Shown: one piece after another, positions 1 through 5,106 of the stretch
Layout: each line of letters begins with the position of its first letter
Numbering within the stretch: position 1 is the first letter of the stretch
Translations under genes and position numbers: made by a program
From: Deltaproteobacteria bacterium RIFCSPLOWO2_02_56_12
GTDB taxonomy: Bacteria > Desulfobacterota > Binatia > UBA9968
NCBI GenBank assembly: GCA_001799045.1
Contig: MGRY01000043.1
Location: 1-7,605, forward strand
Reading direction: 5' to 3'
Length of the DNA stretch: 7,605 bases
Notes under the pieces: model-generated
Seen by the model: only the letters and a program-made list of their open reading frames with translations
Database searches by the model: none
Told to the model about the DNA's origin: nothing

Positions 1-29
1 CCGCTGAAAAACCCCCTATCAAGCCGGTC

Positions 30-101
30 TGTCATTCTGAGCAAAGCGAAGAATCTCGTGTTTTCCAAGACTTGAGACCCTTCACTTCGTTCAGGGTGAC
101 A
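30..101. repeat. Imperfect 28-bp inverted repeat (MITE/REP-like hairpin)
   Basis: Two 28-bp arms (30-57 and 74-101) face each other around a 16-nt loop and match at 21 of 28 positions. The left arm begins TGTCATTCTGAG and the right arm ends CAGGGTGACA. All seven differences are transitions, so on either strand part of them become G-U wobbles in RNA. The element starts 31 bp beyond the stop of the minus-strand DUF192 gene, so it could also end that transcript, although no T-run follows the stem directly. Sequences of the type GTCATTCTGAGC(G/A)AAGCGAAG are, from memory, common dispersed intergenic repeats in environmental bacterial genomes; that is recollection, not a search. Confidence 0.6.
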
Positions 102-131
102 TTCAGGGGCCATTCTTCAGCAGAATCGTAA

Positions 132-602
132 CTATTCCCTGACCCCGTCTAGGGAGACTCCCTCGAAGCGAACGGAGTTGCCTGCCTCTATCCCCTTTTG
201 CCGGGAGAGGCCGCCTTGGACCTCAAGGACAAATCGGCTGGGAGCTGATACGGATTGCGAAGTTGTCGAGAAAGGGACAGCCTGGTGAATAATCCCTACT
301 ATCCTCAAGTCGCTGCCGATAAAGATCATATCTAAAGGAAGAGGCGTATTCTTCATCCAAAAGGATTGAACCCCTTCAAAGGGGAATAGAAACAGCATTC
401 CCTGGTCTTCCCCTAGCTCACGCCGATATTGTAGTCCCAGCTCTCTCTTTGCCGGCGTGTCGGCAACCTCCACCTTGAGCACAAGCTCCTTGCCGCTCTT
501 TGTCGAGATAATGACACGGGGCGAGGAATAGCACGCAAGAAGACCCATCCATAAAGAGAGAAGAAAAATAATCCCCAGCCGCTTGCTCCCGGTACGGTTC
601 AT
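132..602 (-). CDS. DUF192 family lipoprotein
   Basis: A 156-residue protein with a basic N-terminus (NRTGSKR), a hydrophobic stretch at residues 9-23 and a lipobox LLAC, so Cys24 is the probable lipidation site. The mature protein would be anchored in a membrane facing the periplasm. Residues about 30-150 match DUF192: a GLQYRR segment (the family usually has GLM-(Y/F)R), GMLFLF, the signature FWMKNTPLPLDMIFI, and VLEVQGG near the end. The biochemical role of DUF192 proteins is not established; they are small exported beta-rich proteins. The start is well supported: AAGGAG at 611-616 lies 8 nt upstream of ATG. The gene is divergent from the oxidoreductase gene, which by itself says little about function. 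I am sure of the family and unsure of the role. Confidence 0.88.
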   Translation of the reverse strand: MNRTGSKRLGIIFLLSLWMGLLACYSSPRVIISTKSGKELVLKVEVADTPAKRELGLQYRRELGEDQGMLFLFPFEGVQSFWMKNTPLPLDMIFIGSDLRIVGIIHQAVPFSTTSQSVSAPSRFVLEVQGGLSRQKGIEAGNSVRFEGVSLDGVRE

Positions 603-626
603 GCCGCTATCTCCTTGAAAATAACT

Positions 627-655
627 CTAATATGACATATGGCAAATATTGTCAC
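627..655 (-). promoter_or_regulatory. Candidate sigma70-like promoter for the DUF192 gene
   Basis: Read on the minus strand, GTGACA (655-650) and TATTAG (632-627) are separated by 17 bp. The start point expected near 620 falls just before the Shine-Dalgarno at 616-611, giving a short leader. Because the gap to the divergent gene is only 46 bp, the -35 box lies inside the first codons of the opposite gene if that gene starts at 649. For the plus strand only a weak candidate is visible: TTGAAA at 615-620 with TATGGC at 638-643. Confidence 0.35.
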
Positions 656-2685
656 CTCTCAACATGATAACCCCTTTTCTCCTCACTTTGGTTTTACTCG
701 TCGGCGTAGGCCTTTTCAGTTATACCCTTTACCGCCGTTTTATTCTCCTCCAGGCGGCGCCACCCGATTACCGCTTTGACCGGATTGGAGAGAGAATTAA
801 GGGCGTCCTGGTTTACGCCTTTGGCCAAAAAAAATTCTTGCTCGGCGAGCAGCCCGCGGGCTTAATGCACTTCTTAATTTTTTGGGGTTTCATGGTCGTC
901 TCGGCGCGCACCCTCTCGCTTTTCGCTCAGGGCTACGATCCCAAATTTTATTTTCCCGGACTCCACCCGGATGGGCTGGGAGGACCCTATCTCCTGCTTA
1001 AAGACCTGGTAGAGGCCGGAGTGATAGCGGCCGTGCTGATCGCGCTCTATCGCTGGCTGCTCTCCCATCCCGCTCGACTTTACGGTTTCAAACCGGCCGA
1101 GAGTAAACTCGCCGGCCAGTCGCACTGGGAAGCCCTGGTCATCCTCTTCTTGATCTTTGGCTTGATGGTGACGGACTTCCTCTACGACGCAGCCCGCTTC
1201 GCCATAGAGTCCGACCCCTTGATTCTCAGCGAGAAAAGGTGGGCCGTTATCGGCAGCGCCGCGGGCTCTCTCATGAGCCGGATCGACCCCGACGCTGCTA
1301 AAATAGTCGGCGCTCTCTCCTGGTGGGCGCACATCCTTATCATCCTTACCTTCTTAAATTTGCTGCCGCGCTCGAAGCACTTCCACATCATTACGTCGAT
1401 TCCCAACGTCTTTTTCCGCAAGCTGGAGCCGGCGGGGGCTCTACGCTTCATGGACCTGGAAAAATCCGAAAGCTATGGAACCTCGCGCATCGATCAATTC
1501 ACCTGGAAGCAGGTTCTGGACATGTACAGTTGCACCGAGTGCGGGCGTTGTTCCTCAGCCTGTCCGGCCACGGCCAGCGGCAAACCTCTCGCCCCGCGCC
1601 AGCTCCTGCTCGATCTTCGTGATTACCTCTATAGCCGGGAAAACGAGCTCCTCCAGAAAAAAGTCGGGGGCCAAGACGGCGCAAACATCGTGGGCGAAAC
1701 TCTCATTCACGACGACGTTCTCTGGTCTTGCACCACATGCCGCGCCTGTGAGGAGGCCTGCCCGGTCCTCATCGAGTATGTGGACAAGATCGTGGATATG
1801 CGGCGCCACCTGGTTCAGGAAGAGGCCCGTTTTCCGTCCGAGCTGAATCGCACCTTCAAAGGGATGGAGACCCAGAGCAACCCGTGGGGCATCAGCCAGG
1901 AAGATCGCGACGCGTGGGCTCAAGGGATCGAGGTGCCGCGGATCTCGGAACATCCCGACGCGGAATTTCTCTATTACGTCGGCTGTGCGGGAGCTTTTGA
2001 CGACCGCAGCAAAAAAACTACCCTGGCAACGGTCAAGATCCTCAAAAAGGCGGGGGTAAAATTTGCCATTCTGGGGAAAGAAGAGCTCTGCAACGGCGAG
2101 ACCGCACGCAGGATCGGCAACGAGTATCTCTTCCAGACGATGGCGCGGAGCCTCATCGAAGTCTTGGAAAAGTACGGCGTCAAAAAGATTCTCACCAATT
2201 GCCCGCACTGTTTTAACACGCTAAAAAACGAGTACCCCCAGTTCGGGGGAAACTACGAAGTCATACACGCCGCCCAATTTGTCCAGCAACTCATCCGGGA
2301 AGGAAAAATCGCCCTGGCGCAGGAGCTCCCCGGCAAAGTGACTTACCACGACTCCTGCTATTATGGCCGCTACAACCAGGTCTATGACGCGCCACGCGAG
2401 GTGATCCGGGGGATACCGGGGACCGAGCTCCAGGAGATGAAGCACTGCCGCCACGATGCGATGTGCTGCGGCGCGGGCGGAGGTTGGATGTGGATGGAAG
2501 AGCCGAAGGACAAAAGAGTCAATTACATCAGAGTTCAGCAGGCGCTCGACACCAACCCCGACATCATCGCCGTCTCCTGTCCCTACTGCATGACTATGAT
2601 GGAAGACGGTCTCAAGGCCAAGGGAATGGATGAAAAGGTTAAGACGTTGGACGTGATGGAGCTGGTGGAGCGGGCGATGAAATGA
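649..2685 (+). CDS. Membrane heterodisulfide-reductase-like Fe-S protein, probable ETF:(mena)quinone oxidoreductase
   Basis: A 678-residue fusion protein. The N-terminal 245 residues form a nitrate-reductase-gamma/cytochrome-b-like membrane domain with about five hydrophobic segments (near 6-30, 70-90, 117-138, 160-178, 222-241). Candidate haem ligands include His74, His228, His244 and His246. Two [4Fe-4S] motifs follow: Cys295/298/301/305 and Cys361/364/367/371. Two CCG-type (HdrB/HdrD-like) domains complete it. The first has Cys446, a Cys481-Asn-Gly variant in place of CCG, and Cys518/Cys521. The second has Cys570, the canonical CCG at 606-608, and Cys644/Cys647. This architecture is that of membrane-bound ETF:menaquinone oxidoreductases, which feed electrons from acyl-CoA-type dehydrogenases through ETF to quinone. 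No etfA or etfB lies in the window, so ETF as the partner is inference. The first possible start is TTG at 649; ATG at 664 is a credible alternative. Neither has a clear Shine-Dalgarno, and an in-frame stop sits at 628. Confidence 0.88.
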   Translation: MSPLNMITPFLLTLVLLVGVGLFSYTLYRRFILLQAAPPDYRFDRIGERIKGVLVYAFGQKKFLLGEQPAGLMHFLIFWGFMVVSARTLSLFAQGYDPKFYFPGLHPDGLGGPYLLLKDLVEAGVIAAVLIALYRWLLSHPARLYGFKPAESKLAGQSHWEALVILFLIFGLMVTDFLYDAARFAIESDPLILSEKRWAVIGSAAGSLMSRIDPDAAKIVGALSWWAHILIILTFLNLLPRSKHFHIITSIPNVFFRKLEPAGALRFMDLEKSESYGTSRIDQFTWKQVLDMYSCTECGRCSSACPATASGKPLAPRQLLLDLRDYLYSRENELLQKKVGGQDGANIVGETLIHDDVLWSCTTCRACEEACPVLIEYVDKIVDMRRHLVQEEARFPSELNRTFKGMETQSNPWGISQEDRDAWAQGIEVPRISEHPDAEFLYYVGCAGAFDDRSKKTTLATVKILKKAGVKFAILGKEELCNGETARRIGNEYLFQTMARSLIEVLEKYGVKKILTNCPHCFNTLKNEYPQFGGNYEVIHAAQFVQQLIREGKIALAQELPGKVTYHDSCYYGRYNQVYDAPREVIRGIPGTELQEMKHCRHDAMCCGAGGGWMWMEEPKDKRVNYIRVQQALDTNPDIIAVSCPYCMTMMEDGLKAKGMDEKVKTLDVMELVERAMK

Positions 2686-2686
2686 C

Positions 2687-2771
2687 AGTTCTGAGTTCTG
2701 AGTTTTGGGTTCTGAGTTGTCAGGACTTCAACTAACTAAAAACTCAGGACTAAGAACTCAAAACTATTTTT
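2687..2771 (+). repeat. Heptad-built inverted repeat with terminal T-run (possible terminator)
   Basis: Directly after the oxidoreductase stop, four tandem 7-bp units (GTTCTGA, GTTCTGA, GTTTTGG, GTTCTGA) run from 2688 to 2715. The region 2741-2765 carries the same heptad pattern in inverse orientation. Arms 2687-2711 and 2741-2765 match at 20 of 25 positions around a 29-nt loop. TTTTT at 2767-2771 follows the right arm almost directly, so in the plus direction this looks like an intrinsic terminator for the oxidoreductase gene, overlapping the last codons of the convergent iclR-type gene. No matching T-run follows in the minus direction. The stem is AT-rich, so terminator strength is uncertain. 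Confidence 0.55.
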
Positions 2772-3549
2772 AGCCGTGGTATCCCAGACGCTTGGACAGC
2801 TCGCCCCCGCCCTTGAGGATCAACGGAACGACCTCTTTCTGAATCTTGTCATGGGTTAAACGGTGCGCAGGCCCGGTCACCGCCAGGCTGCCGACCAACG
2901 TTCTGGTGTAATCATGGACCGGTACTGCAACGGCTATCACTTCTTCCATAAATTCCCCTTGCTCCAGCGCATAACCAGCTTCGCCGACTTCCTTAACCTT
3001 TTCCAGAAGAAAGCGGCGATCAACGATTGTTTTATCGGTATAACGGTCGAGTTTCTCAGGCAGACTCTGATTCAAGCCTTCCTCGGAGTCAAAGGCCAGG
3101 AAAATTTTTCCCGGAGCGGTACAGTGCAGAGGAAGAGTTGTCCCGAGAAACGAGACCACGCGGACAGCGCTCCGGGCTTCAACAAAGTCCAGCGGCACGA
3201 TTGCCGTCCCTTTCCTTATAGCGACAAAGGAGCTCTCCTTAGCGGTCTTGACCAACTCCTCCAGAGTCGATTTGGCCTGGAGGAGAAAACCCATCTGCTG
3301 CACATAGGTTTGACCCAGCTGGAGGCATTTCAGCCCTAATCGGTAGTTCTCAGTGGACTTATTTTGTTCGATATATCCGCGCGCTTCAAGGGTCGCGAGA
3401 AGACGGAAAACGTTGTTTTTGTGGAGCTTTAATCTTTTGCTCAATTCGGTCACGCCAATCTCATCTGCGCTCCCGTAAAACTGCTCCAGAACATCAAGTG
3501 AGTGGGACACCGATTGAATAACGTAATTTGATTTTTCTCGCCGCACCAT
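2770..3549 (-). CDS. IclR family transcriptional regulator
   Basis: A 259-residue protein of normal IclR length (about 250-270). Residues about 10-62 form the winged helix-turn-helix: IQSVSHSLDVLEQF opens helix 1 and LHKNNVFRLLATLEARGYI is the recognition helix plus wing start. Residues about 80-255 form the GAF-like effector domain, including LPLHCTAPGKIFLA, the family's conserved ligand-pocket loop. IclR proteins bind small organic acids or sugar-derived ligands and act on carbon catabolism genes; the ligand here cannot be read from sequence. The start ATG is preceded by AGGAGG (3559-3554) at a 4-nt spacing. It follows the transaldolase gene on the same strand after 102 bp and has its own promoter, so it could be expressed alone or by read-through. 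The target may be the transaldolase, itself, or distant genes. Confidence 0.93.
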   Translation of the reverse strand: MVRREKSNYVIQSVSHSLDVLEQFYGSADEIGVTELSKRLKLHKNNVFRLLATLEARGYIEQNKSTENYRLGLKCLQLGQTYVQQMGFLLQAKSTLEELVKTAKESSFVAIRKGTAIVPLDFVEARSAVRVVSFLGTTLPLHCTAPGKIFLAFDSEEGLNQSLPEKLDRYTDKTIVDRRFLLEKVKEVGEAGYALEQGEFMEEVIAVAVPVHDYTRTLVGSLAVTGPAHRLTHDKIQKEVVPLILKGGGELSKRLGYHG

Positions 3550-3590
3550 ACCCCCTCCTGTAAAATTGCCTTGACCTTTAAAGCCAGAGG

Positions 3591-3621
3591 CTCAACTGAG
3601 GTATTAGCAAAAAACCGTTTT
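3591..3621. promoter_or_regulatory. Possible operator dyads in the iclR-type leader
   Basis: Two small palindromes lie between the -10 box and the start codon of the IclR-type gene: CTCAACTGAG at 3591-3600 (4-bp arms) and AAAACCGTTTT at 3611-3621 (5-bp arms, at the expected transcription start). Many IclR-family proteins repress their own genes through palindromes placed like this. The arms are short and could be chance. Confidence 0.25.
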
Positions 3622-3651
3622 ATTCTATCCCGGGGGATGGAGAGTTGTCAA
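3622..3651 (-). promoter_or_regulatory. Sigma70-like promoter for the IclR-type gene
   Basis: On the minus strand a perfect TTGACA (3651-3646) is followed after 18 bp by TAGAAT (3627-3622). The -35 box lies immediately downstream of the transaldolase stop codon and shares its neighbouring bases, which places an independent promoter at the gene junction. The expected transcript begins near 3615, with a leader of about 65 nt. Confidence 0.6.
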
Positions 3652-4302
3652 TTAGAACTTATTCGGGACTTTTTCCCAGTCCTTCAGGAATTTTTCAACC
3701 CCGATATCGGTCAAAGGGTGCTGGGCCAGTTGCTTGATTACCGCGAACGGGATGGTAGCCACATGCGCCCCCATGAGGGCGGCAGTCAGAACATGGATGG
3801 GATGGCGAATACTCGCGACCAGGACCTCGGTGGTAAACTTATAGTTGGCATAAATCTTCACGATCTGCCCGATCACTTCCATGCCGCTCTGGGAGATGTC
3901 ATCCAGGCGACCGACGAACGGGCTGACATAGGCGGCTCCCGCCTTGGCGGCGAGAAGCGCCTGGACCGGGGAAAAACACAGCGTCACGTTGGTCTTGATT
4001 CCCCGTTCCCCGAGGAGCCTCACGGCTTTTAACCCTTCGGTGGTCAGGGGCACTTTGACTACCACATTCTTTCCATAGCGCGCCAGATCTTCTCCCTCCC
4101 GCGCCATTCCCGCCGCGTCGCGGCTGACCGTTTCCAGGCTTACCGGTCCGGCTACCAGCGAACAGATTTCACCGACGACCTCACTGAACCCCCGCCCGGT
4201 CTTGGCGATCAGCGAAGGATTCGTGGTCACGCCATCGATAAGGCCGAGGCTATGAGCTTCCCGGATCTCTTGAACCTCCGCACTATCGATGAAAAACTTC
4301 AT
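3652..4302 (-). CDS. tal: Transaldolase, FSA/TalC-type single-domain family
   Basis: A 216-residue protein when started at MKFFIDSAEVQEI, the standard length and N-terminus of the small transaldolase/fructose-6-phosphate aldolase family. It would move a dihydroxyacetone unit between sugar phosphates in the cytosolic non-oxidative pentose phosphate pathway. Visible motifs are DGVTTNPSLIAK (residues 23-34), VVVKVPLT with Schiff-base Lys83, TNVTLCFSPVQA (104-115) and YVSPFVGRLDDI (125-136). Residues aligned with E. coli FsaA Gln59 and Tyr131 (offset of two, consistent with Lys83 versus Lys85) are Glu57 and Phe129. This is the combination known for true transaldolases rather than the aldolase. 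An upstream in-frame ATG at 4353 would add 17 residues, but it lies inside the predicted promoter and has no family support. The strong Shine-Dalgarno at 4307-4314 fixes the start at 4302. No terminator is obvious before the iclR-type gene. Confidence 0.95.
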   Translation of the reverse strand: MKFFIDSAEVQEIREAHSLGLIDGVTTNPSLIAKTGRGFSEVVGEICSLVAGPVSLETVSRDAAGMAREGEDLARYGKNVVVKVPLTTEGLKAVRLLGERGIKTNVTLCFSPVQALLAAKAGAAYVSPFVGRLDDISQSGMEVIGQIVKIYANYKFTTEVLVASIRHPIHVLTAALMGAHVATIPFAVIKQLAQHPLTDIGVEKFLKDWEKVPNKF

Positions 4303-4306
4303 AGCG

Positions 4307-4314
4307 TCACCTCC
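4307..4314 (-). promoter_or_regulatory. Strong Shine-Dalgarno deciding the transaldolase start
   Basis: On the minus strand GGAGGTGA (4314-4307) sits 4 nt before the ATG at 4302, with the GGAGG core 7 nt away. This favours the 216-residue protein over the longer form starting at 4353. Confidence 0.85.
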
Positions 4315-4324
4315 AGATTTTCTA

Positions 4325-4353
4325 TATCTAGCACCGTTCATAGAATTTTCCAA
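4325..4353 (-). promoter_or_regulatory. Sigma70-like promoter for the transaldolase
   Basis: On the minus strand TTGGAA (4353-4348) and TAGATA (4330-4325) are separated by exactly 17 bp. The predicted start near 4318 gives a short leader holding the Shine-Dalgarno. The alternative long start codon at 4353 would lie inside the -35 box, another reason to reject it. Confidence 0.5.
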
Positions 4354-4378
4354 TAAAATTTAAACGGCACATCCGACC

Positions 4379-4504
4379 TGCCGGGCCAAGAAGCGAGCAT
4401 AACTAGGCGCGAGCCCCGAAGCGACTGAGGCGTACTTGAACCAGTACGCCGCAGGGAGACCAAGGGGCGATAAACGAAGTTAGGCGAAGCTAATTGGCCC
4501 GGCA
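4379..4504. repeat. 126-bp nested palindromic element
   Basis: The outer arms, TGCCGGGCCAA (4379-4389) and TTGGCCCGGCA (4494-4504), are perfect 11-bp inverses. At the centre, GGCGTACT (4429-4436) and AGTACGCC (4443-4450) form a perfect 8-bp stem around a 6-nt loop. Between them, further complementary blocks occur in the correct nested order: TAACT (4400-4404) with AGTTA (4478-4482), and GCCCC (4413-4417) with GGGGC (4464-4468). The whole could fold into one long interrupted hairpin as DNA or RNA. It fills the region between the divergent transaldolase and Rrf2 genes but lies upstream of both predicted promoters' start sites. It may be a dispersed repeat (REP/MITE-like) or a structured non-coding element; no open reading frame in it looks real. 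Confidence 0.65.
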
Positions 4505-4513
4505 CTATTCCGC

Positions 4514-4543
4514 TTGACCTTCTCAAGTGATCATGTGTAAAGA
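4514..4543 (+). promoter_or_regulatory. Candidate promoter for the Rrf2 gene
   Basis: TTGACC (4514-4519) is followed after 18 bp by TAAAGA (4538-4543). The expected start near 4550 is only a few bases from the ATG at 4555. That fits the absence of a Shine-Dalgarno and suggests a leaderless or nearly leaderless transcript. A 16-bp alternative -10 (TGTAAA, 4536-4541) overlaps. Confidence 0.4.
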
Positions 4544-4554
4544 TTGAAGCAATT

Positions 4555-4989
4555 ATGAAAGTCGGCTCCAAGGGATATTACGGCCTTCTGGCGATGGCCG
4601 ATCTGGTGCAGAATTATAAAGGACATCAGCCTGTTCAGGTAAAGGAGATAGCCCGGCGGCAAAAAATCCCGGAGGAGTATCTGGGGCAGATCATGGTCCT
4701 GCTCAAACGCGCTAATCTGGTGCACGGGACAAGAGGTCCTGGCGGGGGTTACTACCTGGCCCGACCTGCCGATAATATCAACGTGAGCGAGGTGTTAAAG
4801 ATTCTTGAAGGGCCGCTGATTGCGGCCGATCTGAAGAGTCAGAGAAACCGTTTGTTGGGCTCGACCGTCCCCCGCCGTCTCATCGAGAACTGGATCAAGG
4901 CGATGGAGGCATCGGAAAAGATCCTTGAGGAGGTGACTCTGGCAGACCTCTGCCGGCCTGAGGACAGGGCCCAGATGTATTATATCTAA
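4555..4989 (+). CDS. Rrf2 family transcriptional regulator without cluster cysteines
   Basis: A 144-residue protein, the usual Rrf2 length (about 130-165). Residues 1-71 form the winged helix-turn-helix: YYGLLAMADLV (8-18), VKEIARRQKIPEEYLGQIMVLLKRANLV (about 29-56, containing the recognition helix), and the wing RGPGGGYYLARP (60-71), the family hallmark. NVSEVLKILEGPL (76-88) starts the dimerisation helix region. IscR and NsrR bind an Fe-S cluster through three cysteines near residues 92-104; here that segment has none, and the only cysteine is Cys133 near the C-terminus. It therefore resembles the non-cluster branch (CymR-like), and its signal cannot be told from sequence. The ATG at 4555 gives the canonical N-terminus, though no clear ribosome-binding site precedes it. 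hsdR follows 117 bp downstream on the same strand, so it is a plausible, unproven regulator of that gene. Confidence 0.92.
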   Translation: MKVGSKGYYGLLAMADLVQNYKGHQPVQVKEIARRQKIPEEYLGQIMVLLKRANLVHGTRGPGGGYYLARPADNINVSEVLKILEGPLIAADLKSQRNRLLGSTVPRRLIENWIKAMEASEKILEEVTLADLCRPEDRAQMYYI

Positions 4990-5028
4990 AGAAGCTATCT
5001 GATATTTCCCTTGACAGCATTTTTCCTC

Positions 5029-5058
5029 TTGCCCCCTCCCCCCAAGATCGCCTAAAAT
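5029..5058 (+). promoter_or_regulatory. Candidate promoter for hsdR
   Basis: TTGCCC (5029-5034) and TAAAAT (5053-5058) are separated by 18 bp, giving a leader of roughly 40 nt to the hsdR ATG. A perfect TTGACA at 5011-5016 lies upstream but has no -10 at the right distance because a C-rich run follows it. The leader contains a short CGG-TTCG-CCG hairpin near 5073-5082. No Shine-Dalgarno is evident before hsdR. Confidence 0.35.
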
Positions 5059-5106
5059 CACCACACGCCCCCGGTTCGCCGCCGGTTTTCTTGTTGATTC
5101 TAAGCG

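Noticed and set aside
618..645. TTGCCA-16-TATTTT as the promoter of the DUF192 gene
   Set aside because: Its start point would fall within or after the Shine-Dalgarno at 611-616; the upstream pair at 627-655 fits better.
1555..2208. 217-residue open frame on the minus strand
   Set aside because: It lies wholly inside the oxidoreductase gene, whose cysteine motifs fix the coding frame; its composition is that of a GC-driven shadow frame.
2688..2765. CRISPR array
   Set aside because: The repeated unit is 7 bp with no spacers and is arranged as an inverted repeat.
4303..4353. 17-residue N-terminal extension of the transaldolase
   Set aside because: It overlaps the predicted promoter, lacks family similarity, and the strong Shine-Dalgarno points to the start at 4302.
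4379..4504. tRNA or tmRNA-like gene
   Set aside because: There is no cloverleaf spacing, no T-loop consensus and no CCA-proximal acceptor stem; the fold is a single long interrupted hairpin.
4338..4571. 77-residue minus-strand frame across the palindromic element
   Set aside because: It is read through the foldback element and the start of rrf2, with no ribosome-binding site and no domain. Similar spurious frames are expected from repeated elements.
5069..5095. GC-rich hairpin followed by TTTTC as a terminator for rrf2
   Set aside because: The stem is only 3-4 bp and the T-run is interrupted, so it is too weak to call.
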